Assembly (NCBI RefSeq): GCF_018309085.1
Contig: NZ_CP070502.1
Coordinates: 1,984,001 to 2,048,000, forward strand
DNA: 64,000 bases
Source: Sporosarcina sp. Marseille-Q4063
Lineage (GTDB): Bacteria; Bacillota; Bacilli; Bacillales_A; Planococcaceae
Direction of reading: 5' to 3'
Part shown: piece by piece, positions 33,469 through 42,235 of the stretch
Numbering within the stretch: the first letter of the stretch is position 1
Layout of the letters: every line of letters begins with the position of its first letter
Made by a program: the position numbers and the translations under genes
The notes under the pieces: model-generated
What the model saw: the letters and a program-made list of their open reading frames with translations, nothing else
Databases searched by the model: none
Told to the model about the DNA's origin: nothing

Positions 33469-34314
33469 CTAGTTCGCGATAAAAGCATAGGTTGACATCG
33501 GTTTTACATCAACTTCCTTTAAAGATTCTTCCAACAAATTCACTTTGGATTTAATCAATGTTTTCAGTTTATCTGGCAGATTTTTTATTTCACTTAATTC
33601 AAAATCATAATCAGTTAACATTTGATCGATTTCCCATTTTGCGTCTTGGAGTTTAGCGGAGGTTATAGATTCTTCTTCGACGATAGTCCAGCCCGTATTT
33701 ACAGCTATATTTTGAATATCATTCGGCGTAAAGAGTGTACGTACATTCGAAAGACTGTTTTCTTTAAAACATTCATATTGCGCTTGTAGTAGGATTGCTA
33801 AAAAATGTGGGTATTGCTCAATTGATTTGATGCGCGGGTCCCATTCCGCGTAACAAAGCTGCGCTCCCCATTTCCTTGTTTTCCGTAACACTTCAGTGAA
33901 TTCCTCAAAAGACTTGAAGTACCAAGAACAGTGAGAGATTACAATATAATCAAAGGATGCTTCTGAAAAATCTACTTCGGGTGAAAGGATATCAATTTCG
34001 AAATCCATTTTCAGTTGATTTCCTAACTTTGATTTTCTAAGATGATCAGCAGAATCCCCTAAAGTTATAGGTGCTCCATAATCGGGTGATGCAATGTCAA
34101 TTCCGTGTACAAAACCCGTGTCACCTACAAGATATGCCAATACAGCCGTTGTGTCACCTTGACCACAACCGATCTCGAGCACTCGACTGCCTTCCTTTAT
34201 TCCCCAAAACTTCGCAAGTTTTAGTCGATGTTCAGTTTGGGCGGTTTGTATCGTTGAATCGCCGCCGTATATTGGCATGCAACTGACAATTGTATTTACT
34301 GCGTTTTCATTCAT
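33469..34314 (-). CDS. SAM-dependent methyltransferase
   Basis: The 281-residue protein has the SAM motif SRVLEIGCGQGDTTAVLAYL, an acidic GIDIASPDYG, and FDYIVISHCSWYFKSFEEF. The acceptor is unknown. The start at 34314 follows AAGGAGTGA by a few bases, and that site overlaps the deaminase stop codon, so the two are coupled; the longer frame to 34362 is not used. The downstream third is helical and may bind substrate. Confidence 0.82.
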   Translation of the reverse strand: MNENAVNTIVSCMPIYGGDSTIQTAQTEHRLKLAKFWGIKEGSRVLEIGCGQGDTTAVLAYLVGDTGFVHGIDIASPDYGAPITLGDSADHLRKSKLGNQLKMDFEIDILSPEVDFSEASFDYIVISHCSWYFKSFEEFTEVLRKTRKWGAQLCYAEWDPRIKSIEQYPHFLAILLQAQYECFKENSLSNVRTLFTPNDIQNIAVNTGWTIVEEESITSAKLQDAKWEIDQMLTDYDFELSEIKNLPDKLKTLIKSKVNLLEESLKEVDVKPMSTYAFIAN

Positions 34315-34318
34315 AAAG

Positions 34319-34750
34319 TCACTCCTTCTCTGTCGCATTCCATTTTTCATTAAATTCATCATAAGCTTCGGTCCAATGATAAGGTTGAACTTCCGATAAC
34401 TTTTTGAAAACTAAATTGTCAGGTTCGCTTATTGCAACTTTGACACTCGGGCCCCAGTAAAATAATCTTTCTTGACAAATACCACATGGTGTAAGGATTT
34501 TGAATGCTGACTTTTCATCATCACGAACAACGCATATCGAAAGTGTAATTTTCTTGTTCAGTTTATGCGCTTCTAATATCGCGCCTGTTTCTATACATAA
34601 TTCAGTCGATGCATTGATTATTTCTGGTGCAACACTTGTAAGTAAAGTGCCATCTTCTAGCGCCATTGCAGCAGCTCCGCCCCAGCCTGTTGGGTACCTT
34701 TTCTTTATGAGGTCAGTGGCTGCCTTGAATAACTTTTGCTCGATTATCAT
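34319..34750 (-). CDS. Cytidine deaminase-like zinc enzyme
   Basis: The 143-residue protein has the zinc and catalytic motifs of the cytidine deaminase fold: ELCIETGAI (Cys ligand and catalytic Glu) and PCGICQERL (two Cys ligands), the tetrameric CDA pattern C-x-E and PCxxC. The family also holds blasticidin-S deaminase, and outside a pyrimidine operon the substrate could be a modified nucleoside or antibiotic. It is coupled to the methyltransferase gene downstream. Confidence 0.83.
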   Translation of the reverse strand: MIIEQKLFKAATDLIKKRYPTGWGGAAAMALEDGTLLTSVAPEIINASTELCIETGAILEAHKLNKKITLSICVVRDDEKSAFKILTPCGICQERLFYWGPSVKVAISEPDNLVFKKLSEVQPYHWTEAYDEFNEKWNATEKE

Positions 34751-34783
34751 GATAATTCCCCATTTATAGTTTTGTTTAGTTCA

Positions 34784-35149
34784 TTAATACAGAATTAACC
34801 CGATAACGATGAAAAATATTATAAGGATGATTGCACTATAGGTTTCAAGAATCCATACATTCGCATTTCCATTATATTTCCATTGCAAGAATCCACGGAT
34901 AAACGAAATGAGAATGAAAAATGGAATTAAAACAAACAATACATTGAAATCATCGTTTGTGAAAACCAGCGCAGATGAAATTACTAGATAAAGAATGAAA
35001 CAAATGGTCAATAAGATAATTTGAAGTTTCTTAATCGGCTTACTTAAGGGGTTTCCTTTTCGATCAATATTATATTTTCTTTTCAAAAAGTATTCCGAGA
35101 TGAAACCAATAACGATAAACACGACACCCACAACAATTAGTTCTTTCAT
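34784..35149 (-). CDS. Small membrane protein, DUF4181-like
   Basis: The 121-residue protein has four hydrophobic segments (about 3-20, 44-63, 70-86, 101-120). The stretch YFLKRKYNIDRKGNPLSKPI after the first helix resembles DUF4181 proteins of Bacillales; I am only moderately sure. Function unknown. It is in line with the deaminase gene. Confidence 0.65.
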   Translation of the reverse strand: MKELIVVGVVFIVIGFISEYFLKRKYNIDRKGNPLSKPIKKLQIILLTICFILYLVISSALVFTNDDFNVLFVLIPFFILISFIRGFLQWKYNGNANVWILETYSAIILIIFFIVIGLILY

Positions 35150-35247
35150 AATTAAACACCCCTTATCTTCCGTTTGTTGTAGTTGCCATTGACTTCAATC
35201 CGATATTCTTCATTCTGGATTTCCACCCTTATGTCCAACAATTCCTT

Positions 35248-35733
35248 TTAAAATGCTCCAGATCCACCACCGCCGCCACCCGTTCCACCACCACTACTAG
35301 ACGAGGAATTTGAGGTTCCACTGGCATCGACATTTGCATTTTTGTTCGCACTTGCAAATGAATTGGACATGAACACCGGATTATAGTAATAGAAGCTTTC
35401 ATTCGTATGCACAGTTCTTTGTTCAGCGGTGGCGAATTCATTAAATTGCTTCATAACCCTCTTGTCACCTGTTCCAACGGAAAATGCGTAAGCGCGGAAT
35501 TTGTCATCCGTTTCGAGCAGGTTCCATTCATCCAAATCTAGATTGTTAAATGCTTGACGGAACTGTTTCCACTCTTCAAATAAACGGTGTCCTTCCATAT
35601 TTCGCGACCTGTAAAAAATCGCAATAAGCCATGAGCTAAAGGCAATAAAGGCTGCAATCGCTATGAGAAAATACAATTCATAACGGCCAAATTGAATCGC
35701 ACATACTGCAAAAACGGCTCCTAATCCAACCAA
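35248..35733 (-). CDS. C-terminal part of a DUF2207 membrane protein (after frameshift)
   Basis: Two membrane segments (VGLGAVFAVCAI, FLIAIAAFIAFSSWLIAIF), a short conserved helical domain (FEEWKQFRQAFNNLDLDEWN) and a Ser/Gly-rich end (SSSSSGGGTGGGGGG) are the usual tail of DUF2207 proteins. The frame runs open upstream, without a start, into KKYNFIEKTPGIRW and NHSTYSKLLSAWRTG, and meets the 3' end of the next frame at the T10 run 35840-35849. So this is the second half of the gene starting at 36941. Confidence 0.8.
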   Translation of the reverse strand: MVGLGAVFAVCAIQFGRYELYFLIAIAAFIAFSSWLIAIFYRSRNMEGHRLFEEWKQFRQAFNNLDLDEWNLLETDDKFRAYAFSVGTGDKRVMKQFNEFATAEQRTVHTNESFYYYNPVFMSNSFASANKNANVDASGTSNSSSSSGGGTGGGGGGSGAF

Positions 35734-35786
35734 TAACCAACGGATTCCTGGTGTTTTTTCAATAAAGTTATATTTTTTAACTTCCT

Positions 35787-36941
35787 CTATAACCCCCGTT
35801 CGCCATGCCGATAATAACTTGCTATATGTCGAATGATTCTTTTTTTTTTAGTGTATGTTTCCAAATCAGCGACATCAAAATATTGGCTATCCCCGACTTC
35901 ATCAAACAGCAATTCAATTAACGCTGCTTCATGCGCATGTTGTACATCGCGATGAATCAGTTCAAATTGTTTGTCGGAAAGTTGCTTCACAAATCCTTGG
36001 CGAACTAAATCGAGTAACGCCGCAGCAGTAGCACCTGGTGTTAGGACACCGCTGTTCGAATAATAGATCGTCGCTGGCATGCTGAGTTTTTCTTGCGGAA
36101 CTAAGGATTTGTTAGTTTTCAAGTCATCAAAAACGGCTAGTTTATAATCGCGTCTTTTCTTATACATTGACCCCATCAGGACAAAAAGAAGAATTCCGCC
36201 AATTGGCACCCCGAACATCCCGTATTTCTTGGTTTTTTCCTGATTAGCGGAAATTTTTTTTAGTTCTTCCGCCATAAGGCCTTTTTCTGCTTTCAATTCA
36301 TCGCGAATCATGCCGTTTTGTACAACAATCGCTGGGAACAATTCTGGTTCATAGACAACGCGGATATCTCCGTTTTCACCGGCTGACACATTTCCTAAAC
36401 GAAATTCTACAATCCCGTTCGATTGGAGATGTCCCTTTTCATATGCCGAATCATATCCAAGGAAAAGCACATCATGTGCCGCAACTGGGGGATGCACCAT
36501 GATTGTCATATGGCCGTAATCAGTTTCATTTCTGTTATCGAAAAACGGCCAATAAAATTGTGCTCCATCTTCGTATTTCTCCATCGCATTTACTATTCGA
36601 TAACGCATTTCTACTTCAATGGTTTCATTCTTCCCGGATCTGAATATTTTGTAGGTTCTTTTTTCACGTTCAACATTAAGCGGTTTGCCATTTTCAAAAG
36701 CCTCAAAATCAGCAATGGCTGCGCCCTTTTTCGGAATCAGGTCACGCGTAACCCCGTTAAATTTACCTTCGAAGACATATGTATGTTTTTCAACGACGTC
36801 CGCATCGCCGTTCTCTTGTAGATGCGCTTCAATCACCACATCTGATATTTTAAATTCAACCGCCAATGCCGCGGTCGGTATAAGTAGTAAAATTATGAGT
36901 AAAAATGCTGGAACGATCTTTTTCCAACTCATCGTCATCAC
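35787..36941 (-). CDS. N-terminal part of a DUF2207 membrane protein
   Basis: A signal peptide or first helix (VPAFLLIILLLIPTAALA) leads into a DUF2207 extracytoplasmic domain (about 28-205, with ADVVEKHTYVFEGKFNGVTRD), then a membrane helix (about 243-260) and a cytosolic winged-helix-like part. The last 17 residues (RIIRHIASYYRHGERGL) are out of register: with an A11 or A8 run instead of A10 the frame continues KKNHSTYSKLLSAWRTGVIE into the 35248-35733 frame. The intact protein would have about 565 residues, the normal DUF2207 length. Function unknown. Confidence 0.82.
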   Translation of the reverse strand: MMTMSWKKIVPAFLLIILLLIPTAALAVEFKISDVVIEAHLQENGDADVVEKHTYVFEGKFNGVTRDLIPKKGAAIADFEAFENGKPLNVEREKRTYKIFRSGKNETIEVEMRYRIVNAMEKYEDGAQFYWPFFDNRNETDYGHMTIMVHPPVAAHDVLFLGYDSAYEKGHLQSNGIVEFRLGNVSAGENGDIRVVYEPELFPAIVVQNGMIRDELKAEKGLMAEELKKISANQEKTKKYGMFGVPIGGILLFVLMGSMYKKRRDYKLAVFDDLKTNKSLVPQEKLSMPATIYYSNSGVLTPGATAAALLDLVRQGFVKQLSDKQFELIHRDVQHAHEAALIELLFDEVGDSQYFDVADLETYTKKKRIIRHIASYYRHGERGL

Positions 36942-37110
36942 CTCTCCCTACAGTACTTTACGAAACAAGTAGCGGAAAGGATTCAAATTATTAGAAACTC
37001 AAGATTGTTTCCTTAATAAAATCCATTTACAATATAGGGTGCGAATTGTACAATTGAGCATAATTCATTACACAGAACATAATAGAAATAAGCTTAAGGG
37101 AGGTTCCAAA

Positions 37111-37695
37111 ATGCCAGTCCTATCCATGCTCATCTATGCTTTCGTCGCTAGTTTTACACCGGGGCCAAATAATATCATGTCATTGATGTTCGCCAATCAA
37201 TATGGATTCAAAAGGACGGTTCGATTTTGTTTAGGTGTGGGTACAGGCTTCTTTGCCCTCTTATTACTTAGCAGTTATTTTAATCTACTTCTAAAAAACT
37301 ATATTCCAAAGATCGAGTTCTTTATGGCGATTGTGGGTATGGTGTATATGTTGTATCTTGCATTCATTATTATTCGGAGTAAAGGGGATAGCGAGGATCC
37401 AAATGGTGGAAAATATAATAGTTTTGTCGCAGGTGTATTTTTACAATTCGTCAATCCAAAAGCTGTACTCTATGCGCTTACAGTCGTTTCTACTTTTGTC
37501 CTGCCTTACCATACAAGCAATTCTAGCTTATTATTTTATTCAGTCGTACTTGCAGTTATAGGATTTATGGGCACTTTTAGTTGGAGTATTTTTGGATCGC
37601 TTTTCAAAAAATTCTTAGCGAAGTATAGAAGTCAGTTTAATATTGTGATGGCTTTATTGTTGGTGTATAGTGCTGTATCGATTCTAGTGAGATGA
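37111..37695 (+). CDS. LysE family translocator
   Basis: The 194-residue protein has five or six helices and the LysE opening FVASFTPGPNNIMSLMFANQ. It also has GVFLQFVNPKAVLYALTVVS, typical of amino-acid exporters such as RhtB/LysE. Start chosen at the ATG at 37111, with GGGAGG 6 bases upstream; the frame open to 37039 is not used. The exported substrate is unknown. Confidence 0.87.
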   Translation: MPVLSMLIYAFVASFTPGPNNIMSLMFANQYGFKRTVRFCLGVGTGFFALLLLSSYFNLLLKNYIPKIEFFMAIVGMVYMLYLAFIIIRSKGDSEDPNGGKYNSFVAGVFLQFVNPKAVLYALTVVSTFVLPYHTSNSSLLFYSVVLAVIGFMGTFSWSIFGSLFKKFLAKYRSQFNIVMALLLVYSAVSILVR

Positions 37696-37727
37696 AATTA
37701 ATTATTGAGCAACAAAAAAGAACCCAC

Positions 37728-38123
37728 TTATGGATTCTCGTTAGATGTAGCATCCTTATTTATTTCAAAAACATCGATGACATGCTTACTGAAAACGACA
37801 CAAACCGTTTTATCCTCTTTACTAAAATAGCGCACTAATTCGCTACTTTCTTCATCAATCGGCGTCCAACCCCACTCATGAATTTCGTTCAAGTAATGCG
37901 TTTGAGGACCTTCATGATTTTCTCCGCCAATATTTTTGAGTTTGTACTTCGCAGACTTTGTAATTTCGTCCGTGCATGCTTCGGGTTTCAATTCGCCTGC
38001 ATTTTTCGGGATCGGAAAACTGTAGTTAATCAACGAAATTCTGTAGCCTTCTTCTTCACTAAACGTATTGGCGCACCCCATCATCGTGCCTACCACTAGT
38101 AATAAGATGAATATCCGTTTCAC
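37728..38123 (-). CDS. Putative lipoprotein (131 residues)
   Basis: The GTG at 38123 has GGGGGG 6 bases upstream and starts a lipoprotein signal (MKRIFILLLVVGTMMGC). The longer frame from 38210 would bury this signal and is rejected. The mature part is acidic with YRISLINYSFPIPKNAGELK and HEWGWTPIDEESSELVRYF segments, not assigned to a family. It ends convergent to the LysE-type gene. Confidence 0.7.
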   Translation of the reverse strand: MKRIFILLLVVGTMMGCANTFSEEEGYRISLINYSFPIPKNAGELKPEACTDEITKSAKYKLKNIGGENHEGPQTHYLNEIHEWGWTPIDEESSELVRYFSKEDKTVCVVFSKHVIDVFEINKDATSNENP

Positions 38124-38352
38124 AGCAGTCCCCCCTAATAAAACTTCACAAGCTACTGCTTTCAGATTACTGTGAAAGTATCTCTTTGTCACGCGACATA
38201 TTTGTGACAATTGAAGAATGACGTTCAGGTCTATTCAAACATCGTAAAACGTATTAATTTATAAAGAATCCACATTCAAAGATAGAAGAAGTGCTCCTCG
38301 ACTTTTTAACCTATGTTTCAATATTTATCAATAATGAAAGGGGAGGTAAAGC

Positions 38353-38607
38353 ATGGGTTTAATATTATATTTAATCATTGGCGGTGTCATCGGTTGGTTC
38401 GCGGGAATCATTTTAGGAAAAAACATGCCAGGCGGAGTCATAGGTAATGTTGTTTCCGGTATCATCGGTGCATGGATTGGAGGCAGATTACTCGGAAATT
38501 GGGGTCCAAAACTCGCTGACTTTTATGTTGTCCCCGCAATCATCGGAGCAGTTATTTTCGTTATTATTTTAAGTTTCGTTATGAAATCAATGCCTAAGAA
38601 ATGGTGA
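38353..38607 (+). CDS. GlsB/YeaQ/YmgE family membrane protein
   Basis: The 84-residue protein has three helices with glycine zippers (IIGGVIGWFAGIILGKNMPG, NVVSGIIGAWIGGRLLG), the transglycosylase-associated protein family linked to stress responses. AAAGGGGAGG precedes the ATG. Many relatives are under general stress control, but I see no clear sigma-B promoter in the 140 bp before it. Confidence 0.9.
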   Translation: MGLILYLIIGGVIGWFAGIILGKNMPGGVIGNVVSGIIGAWIGGRLLGNWGPKLADFYVVPAIIGAVIFVIILSFVMKSMPKKW

Positions 38608-38807
38608 GCACAAGGCGGTCAACTTAAATCTTCTAAAATATAAAGGAAGAACACTGGCCTATGCTTGTTTAGCGTTCTTTCTTTTTATTCCGTAGGCTCT
38701 TCTCTCAACCCGTAAGATTTCCACTATGGTATATTAAAATCTCATCAGTTTGGTTAAAAGTATGTCTACTTGATTTGAATTCAGCGTCAAAGGGTAAGCC
38801 GCGCGTC

Positions 38808-39350
38808 TTAAACAGTTTTGTTCGGATTGTATTTTACGATATATTCCTCGTAATCTAACACTTCCACGGCGTCAGACCAATGCAATACCGTACCGACGAA
38901 ATCTCTTATATCTAATCCCTTCATCTCATAGGTTGTGTCTGTATTCACTGTTCCTGTTGCATTTTCGATGAAGGTCACTTCATATCCTCTGTCAAATCCA
39001 GCAATCGCAGTAAACATGCAACAAAACTCTGTATTAAAACCTGTTATGAAAAGATGTTTGACACCGAGTTCCTCCAATACTGTAGCTAAATTCGTGTTGT
39101 AAAAAGAACTTGGTGTTTGTTTCTCAATCACAAGATCTGCATATTTCTTAATAGAACTATGTAATTCAGAGCCTGCGGACCCTTTATAAAGCGGACTTTC
39201 CTCTTCAGCATCCAAATGCCTCACAAAAATTACTGTTCTTCCATCACCTTGGAAATCTTGAATGACATTTTCTATTAAGGATAATTCTTCTTGAAAATCT
39301 CCAAAGTTCACGATTCCATTCTGTACATCAATGACTAGTAATGCTTGCAT
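38808..39350 (-). CDS. Isochorismatase-like cysteine hydrolase (second copy)
   Basis: The 180-residue protein begins MQALLVIDVQNGIVNFG, with the catalytic Asp, and has KQTPSSFYNTNLATVLEELG and the Cys nucleophile in FITGFNTEFCCMFTAIAGFD. It is clearly of the same family as the protein at 26371 but differs around the nucleophile (TEFC rather than SEIC). The amide or ester substrate is unknown. AAAGGAGATGG precedes the ATG. Located downstream of the methyltransferase gene, 69 bp away. Confidence 0.84.
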   Translation of the reverse strand: MQALLVIDVQNGIVNFGDFQEELSLIENVIQDFQGDGRTVIFVRHLDAEEESPLYKGSAGSELHSSIKKYADLVIEKQTPSSFYNTNLATVLEELGVKHLFITGFNTEFCCMFTAIAGFDRGYEVTFIENATGTVNTDTTYEMKGLDIRDFVGTVLHWSDAVEVLDYEEYIVKYNPNKTV

Positions 39351-39419
39351 GATTCCATCTCCTTTTTAAAAAACTAGTTTACGTCTCTTTTCCATCAAAA
39401 ACTTTCATCTTCAATCCGA

Positions 39420-40190
39420 TTATTGATCACTACTTTTATTCGCCACCGCTTCAAAAGTAATTGCGCCCCTTGGGTTTTCTGGGTATTGTCCATAGTTGTA
39501 ATCCGAAGAAATGACGATATTATGAAAGCCGTTTTCCTCCAACATTAGTTTGAATTCTTCCACCCCGTACCAACGAAGCGGAAAACGTTCTAACTCTGTT
39601 TGTAAGAGTGTCCCCTTACGCCATTTTTCATATCGACCATGGGATATTGTGTATTGGTGAATATGATTGATTTCCACAACTTTATTTTCTAATGTAATTA
39701 CATCACCATTCGGAGATTCCCATGTTCTTGTTGATATTTCACCTATAGCGATTTCCGTTTGCATAAATAAATCAACAATTAGCCTTCCGTTGTGCGCTAG
39801 ATGATGATAAAAGTTTTTTAGCGCTAGAATCGAATCCTCTCTTTGATGCAATAAGAGAAACGTTCCAGCAGGGATAATAATTGCATCATATTTTGCATCT
39901 ACTTCAAATGACTCCATTTTCGCCTCAAAAAGGAGCGGATGTAAATCCCTCTCTTCACAGTTCGTTTGGCATATCGACAACATATCTGCTGAACTATCAA
40001 AGCCATCGACCTGTAATCCTTTTTCCAAAAGCGGAATAAGGATACGTCCCGTACCGGTTGCAGGCTCAAGAATTCGTCCTTTGCAACCTTCTAAACGTTC
40101 TAAATAAAATTCAATATCTCCGAATGAATGACCAACAGGTTTATCCAAATCATAAACTTCTGATGATAATCGGTTATAATAACTTAACAA
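39420..40190 (-). CDS. SAM-dependent methyltransferase
   Basis: The 256-residue protein has motif I RILEPATGTGRILIPLLEKG, followed by VDGFDSSADML and YDAIIIPAGTFLLL, a class I enzyme resembling small-molecule or glycine/sarcosine-like methyltransferases. The acceptor is not known. It starts with TTG at 40190 (GAGAGGGG 7 bases before) and follows the GrpB-Nudix gene by 32 bp. Confidence 0.82.
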   Translation of the reverse strand: MLSYYNRLSSEVYDLDKPVGHSFGDIEFYLERLEGCKGRILEPATGTGRILIPLLEKGLQVDGFDSSADMLSICQTNCEERDLHPLLFEAKMESFEVDAKYDAIIIPAGTFLLLHQREDSILALKNFYHHLAHNGRLIVDLFMQTEIAIGEISTRTWESPNGDVITLENKVVEINHIHQYTISHGRYEKWRKGTLLQTELERFPLRWYGVEEFKLMLEENGFHNIVISSDYNYGQYPENPRGAITFEAVANKSSDQ

Positions 40191-40222
40191 ATAATTGCCC
40201 CTCTCTGATTTTGCGTTTCTTT

Positions 40223-41239
40223 TTAGTATCTTCTTCGAGCAACCTGTAAAACTTCTTCATAAACAAGATGCCACCCCTTGTAATATCTCGAAACCTTTTC
40301 AGGTTTGATAAACGTTCGCCTACTTGATTCAAATTCTGCATCAAAAGGATGTAGTCGCGTGATGTCCATCCGGTAAAAAACTTGATAGCCTATTTTCGGA
40401 TAAGGACTTTGTTCATTCCACAATGGATTTTCATTGTGATCGATTTCAATTGCTCCTAAAAGCCGGCACTCGCCTTCGACATACCCTTCCTCCATCGCTT
40501 CACGTCTAAAACAATCTTCAGCTGTTTCACCAACTTCAATATGGCCGCCCGGAAAATCCCATCCTCGGTCATTCAAATCGACCATCATTAACTTTTCATT
40601 ATCAAAACAGAAGCCATGAACACTTGTGATGAGTTCCGTTTTCGGCAGCAGGCCTGGTTTCCACGTCAGCTTTAACTTATGGCCGCCCCAATCTACGTGA
40701 GTAGTTGTTATATGTATGCTACTATTTGAACGCCATTCATTCGCTTTTGCCACAAGTTCATGTACAAACTGTTCTTTACCACCCTGATATTGATGAGTGT
40801 TATGAGGGTATTGTTTAGCTAGTTCCCTTTTCAGGTCCCCATACTTTTTAGCCTCTTGTGGATGTGCTAGTAAATATTCTTTGAAACTCAGATGGGTTTG
40901 TATGGCTTCGTTTCCTGTTTGAAATATATGTACATGATGCGTTCTATTGTCTTTCCCCTTTGGAAAATACCTTCTACCTGGGATTCCGAATTCGCCCCTT
41001 GGATCGTACCCGATTGACTTCATTATGTCGTCATACAAATCCACAGTTTCAATGTTTTCTACAACGATTAACATATCGATGATCGGTTTCGCATAGCCGA
41101 CTGGCGGAATCGATGTACTTCCGATGTGAAAAATGTCGATCAGTTCATCTTTAAATACTTCTTTTAGAACTTTTTCTTCCTTGTGATATAACTTTTCCCA
41201 TTCAGTTGTCCATGGAAGAATGATTGTTTTCCTCACCAA
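40223..41239 (-). CDS. GrpB-Nudix fusion protein
   Basis: Residues 1-165 are a GrpB/UPF0157 domain, a nucleotidyltransferase-like fold (FHIGSTSIPPVGYAKPIIDML, HHVHIFQTGN, YGDLKRELAKQYP). Residues about 200-338 are a Nudix hydrolase with the box GGHIEVGETAEDCFRREAMEEG. GrpB domains are also found joined to dephospho-CoA kinase or acetyltransferases. The joined activities suggest nucleotide or cofactor chemistry, but no substrate can be named. The gene overlaps the preceding Nudix gene by 7 bp; the GTG at 41236 is an equally good start. Confidence 0.87.
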   Translation of the reverse strand: MVRKTIILPWTTEWEKLYHKEEKVLKEVFKDELIDIFHIGSTSIPPVGYAKPIIDMLIVVENIETVDLYDDIMKSIGYDPRGEFGIPGRRYFPKGKDNRTHHVHIFQTGNEAIQTHLSFKEYLLAHPQEAKKYGDLKRELAKQYPHNTHQYQGGKEQFVHELVAKANEWRSNSSIHITTTHVDWGGHKLKLTWKPGLLPKTELITSVHGFCFDNEKLMMVDLNDRGWDFPGGHIEVGETAEDCFRREAMEEGYVEGECRLLGAIEIDHNENPLWNEQSPYPKIGYQVFYRMDITRLHPFDAEFESSRRTFIKPEKVSRYYKGWHLVYEEVLQVARRRY

Positions 41240-41628
41240 TTCCGCCCCCTTAGTTCTTTCACAATCTCCACCGGTCGGACATCTAAAGATTCTAGTTCAT
41301 CCAACTCCATCCATAACGGCTCGTAGGTTCCTCGGTTTCTAGATTGACTTGTAAACTCTTCACCTTGCCCGCTCCCAAATTTCCCACCAACTATTTCAGC
41401 TAAAAAATAAACCTGTAGTCCGTTATACGTGATTGTTCCTAGATTTCGCTTCACTTTTATGATGACCCCTAGTTCTTCGAAAGTTTCTCTAATTGCAGCT
41501 TGTTCCGCTGTTTCTCCACTTTCAATTCCACCGCCTGGGAACACATAATACGTCTGTCCATCCCGTACTCTTTTAATCAATGCCACTTTGTTGTTTTCTA
41601 TGATTATGGAAGAACCTCGATTCCTCAC
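41233..41628 (-). CDS. Nudix hydrolase
   Basis: The 131-residue protein carries a complete Nudix box, GGGIESGETAEQAAIRETFE then ELG, within a small alpha-beta fold, with the opening SSIIIENNKVALIKRV. It should hydrolyse a nucleoside diphosphate linked to another group. It starts with GTG at 41628, overlapping the end of the interrupted GNAT gene, so the original order was kinase-like ATPase, GNAT, Nudix, GrpB-Nudix. Confidence 0.86.
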   Translation of the reverse strand: MRNRGSSIIIENNKVALIKRVRDGQTYYVFPGGGIESGETAEQAAIRETFEELGVIIKVKRNLGTITYNGLQVYFLAEIVGGKFGSGQGEEFTSQSRNRGTYEPLWMELDELESLDVRPVEIVKELRGRNW

Positions 41629-41961
41629 AAATCTTCACCTGGTTTTCTGCTATATTCCATCAACCAACAATCGCGGTACGCTCCTTCATGAAGCTCTCTT
41701 TTCGGAAGCAACATCACTTTTTCAAAGCCACATTTTTCATAGCAATAAATGGCGCGCTCATTCTGTATTCTCGGGTCCATCACAATCCTGTCAGCACCTT
41801 TTTCGCAGATTAAATACTTAGCAATGGAACTTACAAGCAACGTACCTATTCCTTTATTCCAATACGCAAACTCTCCAATAAACTGATCCATCCCGTAAAT
41901 GACATCTTTTAAATCCGAATAACCATAAAGATCTTTTTCTTCTTCTAATATTTCATAAAAC
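41625..41961 (-). pseudogene. 3' half of an AAC(6')-like GNAT gene cut by an IS element
   Basis: The frame QFYEILEEEKDLYGY ... VIYGMDQFIGEFAYWNKGIG is the C-terminal two thirds of a GNAT acetyltransferase of the aminoglycoside 6'-acetyltransferase-like group, with the acetyl-CoA loop NKGIGT and final DCWLMEYSRKP. The open frame extends to 42017, but its first residues come from the IS right end (MNSAIKRTHRACPVVSQ). The native N-terminal half lies on the other side of the element at 44491-44696, so the gene is disrupted. Confidence 0.8.
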
Positions 41962-42235
41962 TGAACCTGACTGACCACGGGGCAAGCCCTGTGGGTTCTT
42001 TTTATTGCTGAGTTCATTCTGCTTCTCTCTATCGTACACGAAGTCGCACTCCGTAGAGGCGAGTATCGCTTTGGAACACATCGGGTATCCGATGCGGTTC
42101 ATTTCTTACGTTCTGAACGGAGCACTAACAGAAGAGGAAACTCCCACGCACAAGTAGTCGGCAGACCACTTACCCTGCGTCTTCATCCTTTCGGACATGG
42201 AGGTTAGTCAGACCCCCATAATGCACAAATATTAT
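41962..42235 (-). ncRNA. Candidate omega RNA / right end of the IS element
   Basis: TnpB nucleases use an RNA made from the 3' end of tnpB and the right end of the element, with the flanking DNA as guide. Here the region downstream of tnpB is GC-richer than the flanks, contains several potential stems, and ends with the hairpin CCACAGGGCTTGCCCCGTGG (41975-41994) about 13 bases before the predicted element end TTCA. The guide would then read GTTTTATGAAATATTAGAAG. Inference from family knowledge and layout. Confidence 0.6.
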
